This document shows positions 54,201 through 63,215 of a stretch of 64,000 nt of DNA, piece after piece. The position numbers and the translations under genes are program-made. Source of the stretch: Paraburkholderia graminis C4D1M. GTDB taxonomy: Bacteria; Pseudomonadota; Gammaproteobacteria; Burkholderiales; Burkholderiaceae. The stretch covers positions 310,001 to 374,000 of the forward strand of contig NZ_ABLD01000003.1 of assembly GCF_000172415.1 (NCBI RefSeq), written 5' to 3'. Position 1 is the stretch's first letter. Every line of letters begins with the position of its first letter. The notes beneath the pieces were generated by a model that worked only from the letters and a program-made list of their open reading frames with translations, ran no database searches and was not told the origin of the DNA.

Positions 54201-55835
54201 TCAGGCAGCCGGACTTGCAGCCGCACTAATTTCAACACGTCGGGCTTCTTTCGCGTCGCCGCCGCCCGTGATCGTTTCCGGCTTTTTCAAAATGATATGG
54301 TCTTCGGCGATGCCGGCTGCTTTCAACGCGTCGCGCACGGCTTCGGCGCGGCTCTTCGCGAGCTTCGCGTTGGTGTCGGCGGAACCGGATGCGTCGGTGA
54401 AGCCCGACAGCGTGAACTTCGCGTCCGGATGCGCTTTGGCATAAGCCGAGGCTGCCTCGACTGCCGCTTTCGCGTCGGCCGGCAGCGTGCTCTTGCCGGT
54501 ATCGAAGTAGACGCTGGCGGGCAGCGCAGCTTGCGATGCGCCCGCGCTTTCCGAACCCGCTGAAGCTGCCTGTGCACCCGCTGCCTGTGCACCCGATGCT
54601 TCCGAAGCCGCGGCGCCCGAAGCAGCAGCGCCGCTTGCGGCCGCGCCCGTGTCGGCCAGATGGTTGCCGCCTTCGGGCAGCTTGCCGTTGCGGGCGTCCG
54701 CGACCTGCTTCGGCTGGAGAATGTCGCCGGTATGGTTGCCCCACGAGTTACGCTCGAACGTGACAACCGATGCGATCTCCACGTCGTTCAGCGTAGGCGC
54801 CCACGAAGGCATGGCGTTCTTGCCCTTCAGCACGATGCTGACATGCTCGGCGATCGCGCCGTTGGCGACCTTGCTGCCGTCGAGCGCTGGAAACGCGCCC
54901 GCGCCCTTGCCCGTCGGCTGGTGGCAGACCGCGCAGTTCGCCGCGTAGACCTTGCCGCCGCGTTCCATCAGTTCCGCCATGGTGTACGTCTTGTTCGGAT
55001 CGTCCTGACCCGCGGCCATTTTCTTCTTCTGCGCGTCGACCCACTTCGCGTAGTCGTCGGTGGAGAGCACTTCGACGACGACCGGCATGAACGCGTGTTC
55101 CTTGCCGCACAGTTCGGTACAGAAGCCGCGGAACGTGCCGACCTTCTCGGCCTTGAACCACGTGTCGCGCACGAAGCCCGGAATCGCGTCCTGCTTCACG
55201 CCGAAAGCCGGCACGTACCAGGAGTGGACCACGTCGTTCGCGGTGGTGATGATGCGAATTTTCTTGCCGACCGGCACGACGAGCGGATTGTCGACTTCCT
55301 GCAGATAGGTAGTGGAAATCGGCTGACGGCCGTCGGTTTCCGAACGCGGCGTGGCGAGCGTGGAGAGGAAGCTGATGCCCTCGCCCGGACCCTTCACGTA
55401 GTCGTAGCCCCACTTCCACTGGTAGCCGGTGACCTTGATGGTGACGTCGGCATTGGTCGTGTCCTTCATCGCGACCACCGTCTTGGTGGCCGGCAGCGCC
55501 ATCAACACGACGATGATGAACGGCACGATCGTCCAGATGATTTCGACGGTGGTGCTTTCGTGGAAATTCGAAGCCTTATGTCCTTTCGACTTGCGGTGAG
55601 CGAAGATCGAATAGAACATCACAGCGAACACGCCGATGAAAATCACCGTGCACAGAATCAGCATTAGCGTGTGGAGGCTGTAGAGCTCCTCAGCGATTTT
55701 CGTCGCAGGCGGCTGGAGATTGATCTCGTTGACGGCGGGGCCGCCCGGAACATCGCCCACTGCCAGGGCGGCACCGGCGAAAAGCAGTCCGCTCATCGCC
55801 AGCACGCCCATGAGCGCTCGCTTGATTGTTTTCAT
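54201..55835 (-). CDS. ctaC: Cytochrome c oxidase subunit II fused to cytochrome c and OmpA-like domains
   Basis: A 544-residue precursor, far longer than simple subunit II. After a signal peptide (to about 26) come two helices (about 55-79 and 98-118) and the CuA domain (His204, Cys239, Glu241, Cys243, His247, Met250). A class I cytochrome c follows (CAVCH at 301-305, probable Met342 ligand). An Ala/Gly/Ser repeat linker (about 396-436) leads to an OmpA-type peptidoglycan-binding domain (440-537: SVYFDTGKSTLP, SGFTDASG, KSRAEAVRDAL, ARRVEI). It heads the oxidase operon. Confidence 0.95.
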   Translation of the reverse strand: MKTIKRALMGVLAMSGLLFAGAALAVGDVPGGPAVNEINLQPPATKIAEELYSLHTLMLILCTVIFIGVFAVMFYSIFAHRKSKGHKASNFHESTTVEIIWTIVPFIIVVLMALPATKTVVAMKDTTNADVTIKVTGYQWKWGYDYVKGPGEGISFLSTLATPRSETDGRQPISTTYLQEVDNPLVVPVGKKIRIITTANDVVHSWYVPAFGVKQDAIPGFVRDTWFKAEKVGTFRGFCTELCGKEHAFMPVVVEVLSTDDYAKWVDAQKKKMAAGQDDPNKTYTMAELMERGGKVYAANCAVCHQPTGKGAGAFPALDGSKVANGAIAEHVSIVLKGKNAMPSWAPTLNDVEIASVVTFERNSWGNHTGDILQPKQVADARNGKLPEGGNHLADTGAAASGAAASGAAASEASGAQAAGAQAASAGSESAGASQAALPASVYFDTGKSTLPADAKAAVEAASAYAKAHPDAKFTLSGFTDASGSADTNAKLAKSRAEAVRDALKAAGIAEDHIILKKPETITGGGDAKEARRVEISAAASPAA

Positions 55836-55939
55836 AGCTTCCTTACCCAAAATTTCCATTCAAACCTTCGACCCCGCCGGCCCGCTCGCCCCGATCACCC
55901 GCTGCTCCGCTGCGGCGAACGCCGCATGCCCCGACGCGA

Positions 55940-56413
55940 CTAACAACGCGCGAGCCATCTGCGCAATTCGCCGGCAAACTGCGCGCGCCGGTGCTGCGCG
56001 AGGTGCTGCCCGATCATGATCGTCTCGCCGCGCGAGACCAGTCTGATCTGATCACGCGGTGTTGCGCCAGCCTCGATCCGCACCCAGCGCGGATTGAACT
56101 CGAACTGCGTGACCTGCTCGGCGCTCACCTGTTCGATCACGAGCCGGTTCGGAAACAGCCGGATGCGTTCGTAATCGACAGCATGACGCGCATAGATGGC
56201 AAACGCGACGCCCACCGCCAGCAATTCGATACCGGTGAACGGCAACACCAGCCAGGCGCCGACCAGAACCAGCATGAAAGCAATTGCCAACGAGAACAAC
56301 GCAAGCGACACGTAGAAACATACGAACTGCCGCGGCGACATGGAACAGTTGCGCTTCATCGTCCAGTCTTTAAGGACCGGTTCCGAATCCGCCAGCAGAT
56401 CAGATGCTTCCAT
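55940..56413 (-). CDS. DUF2244 membrane protein
   Basis: A 157-residue protein with two adjacent helices (about 29-50 and 53-75, FYVSLALFSLAIAFMLVLVGAW) and a cytoplasmic C-terminal domain (RIRLFPNRLVIEQ, FNPRWVRIE). DUF2244 proteins are commonly found next to oxidase clusters. No activity is known. It lies 104 bases before ctaC on the same strand. Start could also be the Met at residue 19. Confidence 0.82.
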   Translation of the reverse strand: MEASDLLADSEPVLKDWTMKRNCSMSPRQFVCFYVSLALFSLAIAFMLVLVGAWLVLPFTGIELLAVGVAFAIYARHAVDYERIRLFPNRLVIEQVSAEQVTQFEFNPRWVRIEAGATPRDQIRLVSRGETIMIGQHLAQHRRAQFAGELRRWLARC

Positions 56414-56692
56414 CGCTGCCTCCTGCCGATCGTCCCAAAGGCCCGCTATCGACCTCTATTCACAACTACCGCGCCAACCAGTCTTGCTGCCCTGTGCCTC
56501 GGGCCTGCCGCCCCAAATGTGGGAACTCCGGGCGACAAACTGACGCATTATAGGCGCGATCCATAGCATCCACAAGCAAGCCCCGGCTGCCTCACAAGCC
56601 AGGCGCGACAAGCCTCCGCGCCGTTTTGCCGCATGTTTTGCGCGTGTCTGGAAACGGTAATTTCAGACATAACAGATGTCCTCTTTACCGCT

Positions 56693-57658
56693 TCAGCGAT
56701 TCCTTGACGAGCCTCGTCCAATGTCCTCGATTCGCACGATGCCATGCCCTTCGGCCGTCGTGCGCGGCACCGCTTTCCATGCGTGTCCGTAGATCACCTC
56801 GAAGGTCAGCGCGATCGTGCCGTCGCCGCGCCGGCGCGCTTCGAGCGCCGCCAGCAATGCCTTGTGCAACCGCCGTGCCGCCGCACCCGACGACACTTCG
56901 CGCTCGAACGGATACGCGCCCCAACCGCGCACGTCCGCGAGCAGCGAGTCGGGTGACTTATAGGTGATTGTGATAGTTTCCTGGTCCATCACGGGAATCT
57001 CGAAACCGCTTTCGACCAGCATGTCGCCAAGATCATGCATGTCGACGAAGTCGATCACGTGCTTACGCGAGCCGACGCCATGCGCCGCTTCGACTTCGGC
57101 ATAGGCGCCGCGCAACTCCTTCAGCGTGTCGGGGCCGAGCGTGCTGAACATCAGCAGGCCGTTCACCTTCAAGACGCGCTGCCATTCCGGAAAGACGAGA
57201 TCCGGGCGCGAGTGCCAGTGAAGCGCGAGATTGGACCAGATGAATTCGAACGCGCCCGCCGCGAACGGCAGCGCGGCAAAGTCCGCTTGCGCGAAGCGCG
57301 GACCGCGTGCGCCGAGCGCCTTGCCGAGCGTGGCCGGCAAGAAGCGCCGCCAACTGGTATCGCCAGAATCGTGGCGCAGCGCGCGCGTGAGCATACCGCG
57401 CGACAGGTCCGTGCCGAACACCGGCGCCTCGGGAAAGCGCTCGCGCAATGCGGGGATGTCCTCGCCTGCACCGCAACCCGCGTCGAGCACGGCCGCCGGC
57501 GCGACCTTGATGTAATCGAGACGCTCGCGCATGCGCTGCGAAATTTCGCGCGGAAGGAAGGCGACGTCGTCGAAAGTCGCTGCGCGGCGGTCGAAAATCC
57601 GCCGCAGGCGCCGGGAGTCATAGGCCGGACGGCCAGATTGAGGGGGCGTTGGGGACAT
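56693..57658 (-). CDS. SAM-dependent methyltransferase, BioC-like
   Basis: A 321-residue class I methyltransferase. Motif I is LDAGCGAGEDIPALRERFP, motif II ADFAALPFAAGAFEFIWSNLALHW, with FSTLGPDTLKELR as in BioC (malonyl-ACP O-methyltransferase of biotin synthesis). The C-terminal 60 residues go beyond E. coli BioC. No bio gene is adjacent, so BioC is a good family match rather than a proven role. Divergent from comF. The 279 bases toward the DUF2244 gene show no feature. Confidence 0.8.
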   Translation of the reverse strand: MSPTPPQSGRPAYDSRRLRRIFDRRAATFDDVAFLPREISQRMRERLDYIKVAPAAVLDAGCGAGEDIPALRERFPEAPVFGTDLSRGMLTRALRHDSGDTSWRRFLPATLGKALGARGPRFAQADFAALPFAAGAFEFIWSNLALHWHSRPDLVFPEWQRVLKVNGLLMFSTLGPDTLKELRGAYAEVEAAHGVGSRKHVIDFVDMHDLGDMLVESGFEIPVMDQETITITYKSPDSLLADVRGWGAYPFEREVSSGAAARRLHKALLAALEARRRGDGTIALTFEVIYGHAWKAVPRTTAEGHGIVRIEDIGRGSSRNR

Positions 57659-57741
57659 GGGTGTCGTGCTGGCGTGGAGCCCGAAGTATACTCGTTCGCT
57701 TCCTTCGATTCAGCGCCAAAGGCCTTTGCGGCCGCCCATGC

Positions 57742-58527
57742 ATGCCATTCCGAGCCCGTTTTCCGTCTTCACGAAGCCCCTTCACGCGATTCGCGCGCGG
57801 CTTTCGCTCGGCGTGGCCGCATGCGATGCAGGCGATACTGCCTAACGCATGCGCGTTATGCGGCAATTTGTCGCATAACGCGCTGTGCGGCTTTTGCGAC
57901 GAATCCTATTGGAATGAAGGCGCTTTGCGATGCTGCGTTTGCGCGGTTCCGTTGCCTGTCACATATCGGGGGCGTCGAGCGTCATATTGCTGTGGAGATT
58001 GCATCGCCGAAAAGCCGCCGTTCGACGCCACCTTCGCGCTCGCCGACTATCGCGCGCCGCTCGACACGCTCGCCGTCGGCCTTAAGTTTCGTGCGCAGCT
58101 CGTGCTTGCGCGGGAATTCGCGCGGCGCCTCGCGCTTCTCGCGCACGATGCCTGGCAAGATCCGTCGGAGTGTCCCGACTTGATCGCTCCTGTGCCGCTT
58201 GCGGACCGGCGTCTGCGAAAGCGCGGCTATAACCAGGCATGGCAGATCGCGAAGCCGCTGGCTCGCGCGTTGCGTGTGCCGCACGACGCGACGCTGCTGC
58301 GCCGCGTGATCGACACGGCGCCACAGTCGCGGCTTGACCTCGATGCGCGCCGAATGAACGTCGGGCGCGCATTCGAAGTTGCCGGCAACGTGCAAGGGCT
58401 GCACGTGGGAATCGTCGACGATGTCATGACGACCGGCGCAACCCTCGAAGCGCTGGCTCGCACACTGAAAGCAGCGGGTGCGCGGCGCGTCACCAACTTC
58501 GTCGCGCTGCGCACACCGAAAAACTAG
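57742..58527 (+). CDS. comF: ComF-family phosphoribosyltransferase-like protein
   Basis: About 261 residues. A zinc-finger-like N-terminal part with paired cysteines (CALCG, LCGFC, CCVC, CCGDC) is followed by a phosphoribosyltransferase domain with APVPLADRRLRKRGYNQ and the PRPP loop VGIVDDVMTTGATLEALA. ComF proteins help natural transformation (DNA processing) in competent species; the nucleotide reaction is unproven. The start is uncertain: 57742 avoids overlapping the divergent methyltransferase gene, and 57826 is a shorter option. Confidence 0.83.
   Translation: MPFRARFPSSRSPFTRFARGFRSAWPHAMQAILPNACALCGNLSHNALCGFCDESYWNEGALRCCVCAVPLPVTYRGRRASYCCGDCIAEKPPFDATFALADYRAPLDTLAVGLKFRAQLVLAREFARRLALLAHDAWQDPSECPDLIAPVPLADRRLRKRGYNQAWQIAKPLARALRVPHDATLLRRVIDTAPQSRLDLDARRMNVGRAFEVAGNVQGLHVGIVDDVMTTGATLEALARTLKAAGARRVTNFVALRTPKN
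57851..57883. repeat. 12-bp perfect inverted repeat inside comF
   Basis: GCGCGTTATGCG and CGCATAACGCGC are exact complements around a nine-base loop. They lie in codons for the zinc-finger part of ComF, near the uncertain start codons. Confidence 0.6.
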
Positions 58528-58545
58528 TCTCTACCTGGTCACCTT

Positions 58546-59015
58546 ATGTTCAATGTCGTTCTCGTCGAACCGGAAATTCCGCCGAACACCGGCAACGTCA
58601 TCCGCCTGTGTGCGAACACCGGCGCACGTCTGCATCTGATCGAGCCGCTCGGCTTTCCGCTCGACGACGCCAAGCTGCGCCGCGCCGGCCTCGACTATCA
58701 CGAGTACGCCCAAATGAATGTGCATGCCGATTGGGCCGCGTTTATCGCGAAGGAATCGCCTGATCCCTCGCGCATGTTCGCGTTCACCACGCGCGGCTCG
58801 GGCCGCTTTCACGAGCACGCGTTTCAGGAGGGTGACTGGTTTGTGTTCGGCGCGGAAACGCGCGGCCTGCCCGACTCGGTGCTCGAGCAATTCGCCGGCG
58901 AGCAGCGCGTGCGCCTGCCGATGCGTCCCGGCAACCGCAGCCTGAATCTGTCGAATACGGTAGCAATCGTGGTGTTCGAAGCGTGCCGTCAATGGGATTC
59001 GAAGGCTGCGCCTGA
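58546..59015 (+). CDS. trmL: tRNA (cytidine/uridine-2'-O-)-methyltransferase TrmL, C-terminal frameshift
   Basis: A SPOUT methyltransferase modifying the wobble base of tRNA-Leu. The knot motifs are intact: [34 protein letters not shown] and the SAM loop [20 protein letters not shown]. As read, the frame runs 52 residues past its normal end. If one G is restored at 58994-58996 the end becomes R-Q-W-G-F-E-G-C-A and a TGA at 59013-59015, giving the family length (156). The same change restores the stop of the convergent macro-domain gene. Confidence 0.9.
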
Positions 59016-59536
59016 CGGCTTTTCAATTCGGACTGATAGCGCTCGAACATCGCGTCGTCGAAGCAGGCGAAGATCACGCTGCGCAGTTGCGGCATGCGCG
59101 GCAGATTTTCCAGTACGGTGTCGACCGCAATGCGGACCGCCTGATCGGCGGGAAACCGGTAGATGCCGCAACTGATCGCGGGGAACGCAATGCTCGCGCA
59201 ATTCGCCTCGCGCGCCACTTCGAGCGAGCGCTGATAGCACGACGCGAGCAAGTCGGCCTCGCCGTGCGTGCCGCCCCGCCATACGGGGCCCACCGCGTGG
59301 ATCACATAGCGCGCGGGCAAACGGTAGCCGCGCGTGAGTTTCGCGTCGCCGGTCGCGCAGCCGCCAAGCGCCTCGCATTCGCGCAGCAATTCGTTGCCGG
59401 CCGCGCGGTGGATCGCGCCATCCACACCGCCGCCGCCGAGCAACGAAGTATTGGCTGCGTTGACAATGGCATCCACGTCAAGCGTCGTGATGTCGGCCAC
59501 GCGGGCTTCAAGCGTGCAACGATCGATACTGAGCAT
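58989..59536 (-). CDS. Macro-domain (ADP-ribose-binding) protein, C-terminal frameshift
   Basis: A macroD-type O-acetyl-ADP-ribose deacetylase-like protein. Motifs: [40 protein letters not shown] and [16 protein letters not shown]. As read it continues to 58784 with about 67 unrelated arginine-rich residues. Restoring one C opposite 58994-58996 ends it ...QPSNPH with TGA at 58991-58989, giving about 182 residues. It then overlaps the 3' end of trmL by about 27 bases, tail to tail. Confidence 0.88.
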
Positions 59537-59674
59537 GTGAACCTCGCTGATCCGAAGCGTCGATAGACAGTGGACAGCGAGAGCAGACAGCCGTTCAGCG
59601 TTTTACACACCGAACGGCTGATTGAAACGGCTCAAGGAAGAACCGCAAGACGGCTCGCTTCGGCTTATTCCAGG

Positions 59675-60673
59675 TTATTCAGCCTTGGAATCGCGCCGCA
59701 ACAGAGCGCTGACGGCGTCGCGGGGCGCCACGCCGTCGAACAGCACGGCGCAGACGGCCTGTGTGATCGGCATTTCAATCGCATGAGCGCGTGCGATCGC
59801 GAGAACCGCTTGCGCGCAGCGCACGCCTTCGGCCACATGCCCGAGGCCGCCGAGAATATCGGCAAGCGAGCGGCCTGCGGCGAGTTGCACACCCACCGTG
59901 CGGTTGCGCGACAGATCGCCGGTCGCGGTCAGAATCAGATCGCCAAGACCGGTCAAGCCGGTGAACGTCTCCGCCCGTCCGCCCAACGTCACGCCGAGGC
60001 GCGACATTTCGGCGAGACCACGCGTGATCAACGCGGCGCGCGCGTTCAGGCCGAGACCGAGGCCGTCCGCGATGCCCGTCGCGATAGCCAGCACGTTCTT
60101 CACCGCGCCGCCTACTTCGACGCCGACAACATCGTCGCCGGTATAAATGCGCATCGCGCCGTGATGAAACGCGGCGACCGTGCGTTCGCGGCACGCCGCC
60201 GAAGCACTTGCGATAGTCAGCGCGACCGGCAAGCCCTGGCCCACTTCGCGCGCGAAGCTCGGCCCCGACAGCACGCCGTTGCTGCCGTGTTCCGGCAATT
60301 CGGCCGCGACCACCTGGTGCGGCAGCAACTGCGAGTCGGCCTCGAAGCCTTTGCAAAGCCACACGACATGCGCCGGCACTTTGCCGGCATCGCGCATCGA
60401 CTGGATGAGACTGCGCAGTCCGGCGACGGGCGTCGCGACGACGCATAACGCGTCGTCGGCGAGCGCCTGGTCGAGCGCTGCGTTGAGATCCGCTTCGTAG
60501 CGAAGCGCCGCAGGCAAAGCAACGCCCGCCAGATAGCGGGCGTTTTCATGCGAAGCGGCGAGATCCGTAACGAGCGCAGGTTCGCGCGCCCACAGCACCG
60601 TGTCGTGCCGAACGGCCAGATGGCCGGCGAGGGCTGTGCCCCACGCGCCGGCTCCGAGGACAGCAACCTTCAT
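59675..60673 (-). CDS. gpsA: NAD(P)+-dependent glycerol-3-phosphate dehydrogenase
   Basis: A 332-residue enzyme that reduces dihydroxyacetone phosphate to sn-glycerol-3-phosphate for phospholipids. The N-terminal Rossmann motif is [17 protein letters not shown], with the catalytic lysine region [17 protein letters not shown] and [14 protein letters not shown]. The Met at 60673 fits the family; a GTG at 60694 is also possible but lacks a ribosome site. It follows secB within about 20 bases, the usual secB-gpsA order. Confidence 0.95.
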   Translation of the reverse strand: MKVAVLGAGAWGTALAGHLAVRHDTVLWAREPALVTDLAASHENARYLAGVALPAALRYEADLNAALDQALADDALCVVATPVAGLRSLIQSMRDAGKVPAHVVWLCKGFEADSQLLPHQVVAAELPEHGSNGVLSGPSFAREVGQGLPVALTIASASAACRERTVAAFHHGAMRIYTGDDVVGVEVGGAVKNVLAIATGIADGLGLGLNARAALITRGLAEMSRLGVTLGGRAETFTGLTGLGDLILTATGDLSRNRTVGVQLAAGRSLADILGGLGHVAEGVRCAQAVLAIARAHAIEMPITQAVCAVLFDGVAPRDAVSALLRRDSKAE

Positions 60674-60694
60674 AGCCGGCACTGCCTGGGACAC

Positions 60695-61165
60695 TTAATG
60701 CGTGACGCCGTTTTGCGCCGCGCCGTTCTCGCCGCCCATCTGCGCGAGGCGTTGCTCGTACAGCGCCTGGAAGTTGATTTCGGCGAGGTGGATCGGCGGG
60801 AAGCCGGCGCGCGTGATCGCGTCCGCGATGTTCGAACGCAGATACGGGAACAGGATCGTCGGGCATGCAATGCCGACGAGCGGATCGACCTGCTCAGCCG
60901 GAATATTGCGGATGTCGAAAATGCCCGCTTGCTTCGCTTCGATCAGGAACGCAACCTTGTCCGCGACCTTGGCCGTAACGGTGCCCGTCACGAGGATTTC
61001 GAAGACGGTGTCGGCGAGACGCTCGGCCTTCACGTCGACTTCCACTTCCACCGACGGCATATCCTGCTCGAGGAAAATGCCGGGCGAGTTCGGCTGCTCG
61101 AGCGACATGTCCTTCAGATAGATGCGCTGGATGTTGAAGAACGGCTGGTTATTCTCGTCGGACAT
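60695..61165 (-). CDS. secB: Protein-export chaperone SecB
   Basis: A 156-residue chaperone that keeps precursors unfolded and delivers them to SecA. Family motifs [31 protein letters not shown] and [37 protein letters not shown] are complete. AGGGAAT before ATG 61165 decides the start. It is followed directly by gpsA and preceded by grxC (155 bases). Confidence 0.97.
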   Translation of the reverse strand: MSDENNQPFFNIQRIYLKDMSLEQPNSPGIFLEQDMPSVEVEVDVKAERLADTVFEILVTGTVTAKVADKVAFLIEAKQAGIFDIRNIPAEQVDPLVGIACPTILFPYLRSNIADAITRAGFPPIHLAEINFQALYEQRLAQMGGENGAAQNGVTH

Positions 61166-61319
61166 GATGGTGTGATTCCCTGATAGATATGCGTAGCGGC
61201 GGCCCCTGAGTCTCAAGGGCCGCCAGATAGTTGCGGCGCGCCGTCCGCCCCTTTCAGGAGCAACGATGCGCCGGCTTGTGTTTCACCCGCCGACACGCGC
61301 GCACGAAAGGCGCGCGAAT

Positions 61320-61580
61320 TCAGGCGGCTTCGAGCAGAGGCGTCAGACCGCCCGCGCGATCCAGCGCGGAAAGGTCGTCGTACCCGCCGACATGCTTCTC
61401 GCCGATGAACACCTGCGGCACCGTGCGACGACCGGTCCTGGTCATCATTTCCTCACGACGGGCCGGGTCCTTGTCGATCAGTACTTTTTCGATATTCTCG
61501 ACGCCGCGCGACTTTAAAAGACGTTCGGCCATCTGGCAATACGGGCACACCTGCGTGCTGTACATGATCACTTTGTTCAC
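61320..61580 (-). CDS. grxC: Glutaredoxin 3
   Basis: An 86-residue dithiol glutaredoxin. The active site CPYC is at 12-15, with GSH-binding TVPQVFIG (cis-Pro) and GGYDDL. It reduces disulfides with glutathione. It overlaps the rhodanese stop by four bases, a conserved rhodanese-grxC-secB-gpsA order. Confidence 0.96.
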   Translation of the reverse strand: MNKVIMYSTQVCPYCQMAERLLKSRGVENIEKVLIDKDPARREEMMTRTGRRTVPQVFIGEKHVGGYDDLSALDRAGGLTPLLEAA

Positions 61581-62002
61581 TTGGCTACTCCTTGTTTCAC
61601 AACCGGCATGCCGGCTTTCTGCCAGGCGTCGACGCCGCCTTCCAGAACGTGGACTTCCGCATATCCTGCGTCCTGCACGATACGCGCTGCCTTGTTCGAC
61701 TGCTGGCCGGTCTGGCAGACCAGCAGCACGGGGTTGTTCTTATTCTTCACCAGTTGCGCGACCTTTGCTTGCAACTCGGCGAATTCGAGGTGCCGCGCCG
61801 CGGGCAAATGGCCCTTGGCGAAGTCGGCCGACGGACGCAGGTCGATAACGGCCGCGTTGCGCCGGTTGATCAGTTGCGTGGCTTCGGCGGCCGACAGGCC
61901 ACCGCGGCCGCGCCGGCTGATGGTCGGCCACAGCAGCAACCCACCGGAGATGAGGACGATCGCGATCAGGACAAGGTTTGTGTAATCAGTGAAAAACTTC
62001 AC
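61577..62002 (-). CDS. Membrane-anchored rhodanese-like protein
   Basis: A 141-residue protein: one N-terminal helix (NLVLIAIVLISGGLLLWP) followed by a single rhodanese domain with the active-site cysteine in VCQTGQQSNKAA. It may transfer sulfur or act in thiol/redox chemistry; substrate unknown. The start is taken as GTG 62002 after GGCGGA. Divergent from gpmA with 137 bases between starts, including an ATTATAAAAT stretch. Confidence 0.85.
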   Translation of the reverse strand: MKFFTDYTNLVLIAIVLISGGLLLWPTISRRGRGGLSAAEATQLINRRNAAVIDLRPSADFAKGHLPAARHLEFAELQAKVAQLVKNKNNPVLLVCQTGQQSNKAARIVQDAGYAEVHVLEGGVDAWQKAGMPVVKQGVAK

Positions 62003-62139
62003 GGAAAATCCGCCGAAAAAGAGAGAAATCGGAAAGGGCAATCCGCCCATTATAAAATAAGCGTCTGACGCGATGGCGGCGCTCCTCGGCGGGCGCTTCG
62101 CAGCGCTTTACCGCTTCCTCACTACCGACCGGCAATCTT

Positions 62140-62886
62140 ATGTACAAACTCGTTCTCATCCGCCACGGCGAATCGACGTGGAACAAGGAAAACCGCTTCA
62201 CGGGCTGGGTCGACGTCGACCTCACTGAACAGGGCAACCGTGAAGCGCAGCAGGCGGGCGTGCTGCTGAAGGAAAACGGCTATACGTTCGACATCGCGTA
62301 CACGTCGGTGCTCAAGCGCGCCGTTCGCACGCTGTGGCACGTGCAGGACCAGATGGATCAGATGTATATCCCCGTCGTCCATTCGTGGCGTCTGAACGAG
62401 CGTCACTACGGCGCCCTGTCGGGTCTGAACAAGGCCGAAACCGCAGCCAAGTTCGGCGACGAACAGGTGCTGGTCTGGCGCCGCAGCTACGACACGCCGC
62501 CGCCGGCGCTCGAGCCGACCGACGAGCGCGCGCCGTACAACGACCCGCGCTACGCGAAGGTGCCGCGCGAGCAACTGCCTCTCACCGAGTGTCTGAAAGA
62601 CACGGTCGCGCGCGTGCTGCCGCTGTGGAACGAGTCGATCGCGCCGGCCATCAAGTCGGGCCGCAAGGTGCTGATCGCCGCGCACGGCAACTCGATCCGC
62701 GCGCTGGTGAAGTACCTCGACAACATTTCGGACGACGACATCGTCGGGCTGAATATTCCGAACGGCGTGCCGCTCGTCTATGAACTCGATGAAAACCTGA
62801 AGCCTATCAAGCACTACTATCTGGGCGACCAGGAAGCGATCGCGAAGGCGCAGGCGGCCGTCGCGAAGCAAGGCAAAGCCGGCTAA
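62140..62886 (+). CDS. gpmA: 2,3-bisphosphoglycerate-dependent phosphoglycerate mutase
   Basis: A 248-residue glycolytic enzyme interconverting 3- and 2-phosphoglycerate. The phosphohistidine is His9 in [10 protein letters not shown], the second active-site His is in [11 protein letters not shown], and the ERHYG motif ([14 protein letters not shown]) marks the cofactor-dependent class. Length is typical. A strong terminator-like hairpin follows at 62966. Confidence 0.97.
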   Translation: MYKLVLIRHGESTWNKENRFTGWVDVDLTEQGNREAQQAGVLLKENGYTFDIAYTSVLKRAVRTLWHVQDQMDQMYIPVVHSWRLNERHYGALSGLNKAETAAKFGDEQVLVWRRSYDTPPPALEPTDERAPYNDPRYAKVPREQLPLTECLKDTVARVLPLWNESIAPAIKSGRKVLIAAHGNSIRALVKYLDNISDDDIVGLNIPNGVPLVYELDENLKPIKHYYLGDQEAIAKAQAAVAKQGKAG

Positions 62887-63215
62887 GGTTGGCCGGCATG
62901 GCGTGCTCATTGGCCGCCACTCTTTGTTAAAGAAGGTGACGAGAAACGCAGCAGCACGTCGCCAGCGGACCGCGCCGACCGGCAAGACGTACCGGTCAGC
63001 GCGGTCCGTTTGTTTTGAGCGCGCCATTCTGGCCGCCGTCTTCCGTTACGGCACATTACTTCGCAGCCGCGCGCACATTGCGCCGAACCCGGCACGCATC
63101 CCGCTGTCGAATCACGATTGCCTGCCCCGCGCCCTCTGTTGGCGGGTGTGCAGTTATACTTGTCCGTCCCCATCTCTATCGACGCTGCCACGCGCTTCCG
63201 ACCGCAACAGACTCT
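62887..63215. other. gpmA-ctpA intergenic region (329 bp)
   Basis: It holds a large terminator hairpin (62966-63017). The rest, up to the protease ATG, has no clear promoter hexamers and no coding sequence I can support; a CAGTTATACTTG stretch near 63150 (TATACT) may be a -10. Confidence 0.45.
62966..63017 (+). terminator. Large terminator hairpin after gpmA
   Basis: CGGACCGCGC and GCGCGGTCCG form the outer stem, GACCGG and CCGGTC the inner stem, then TTTGTTTT. It lies 80 bases past the gpmA stop. Confidence 0.85.

Noticed and set aside
57649..57741. Earlier start for comF at 57649
   Set aside because: It would overlap the start of the divergent methyltransferase gene and adds an Arg/Ser-rich segment not expected in the family.
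57837..57883. attC/integron-like site (GCCTAAC ... GTTATGC) inside comF
   Set aside because: The right-hand core does not fit GTTRRRY, no integrase or cassette is nearby, and the bases encode conserved ComF zinc-finger residues.
59016..59175. C-terminal extension of TrmL by about 52 residues
   Set aside because: It is Arg/Ser-rich and unrelated to the family, and disappears when one G is restored; the reverse-strand macro-domain gene occupies this DNA.
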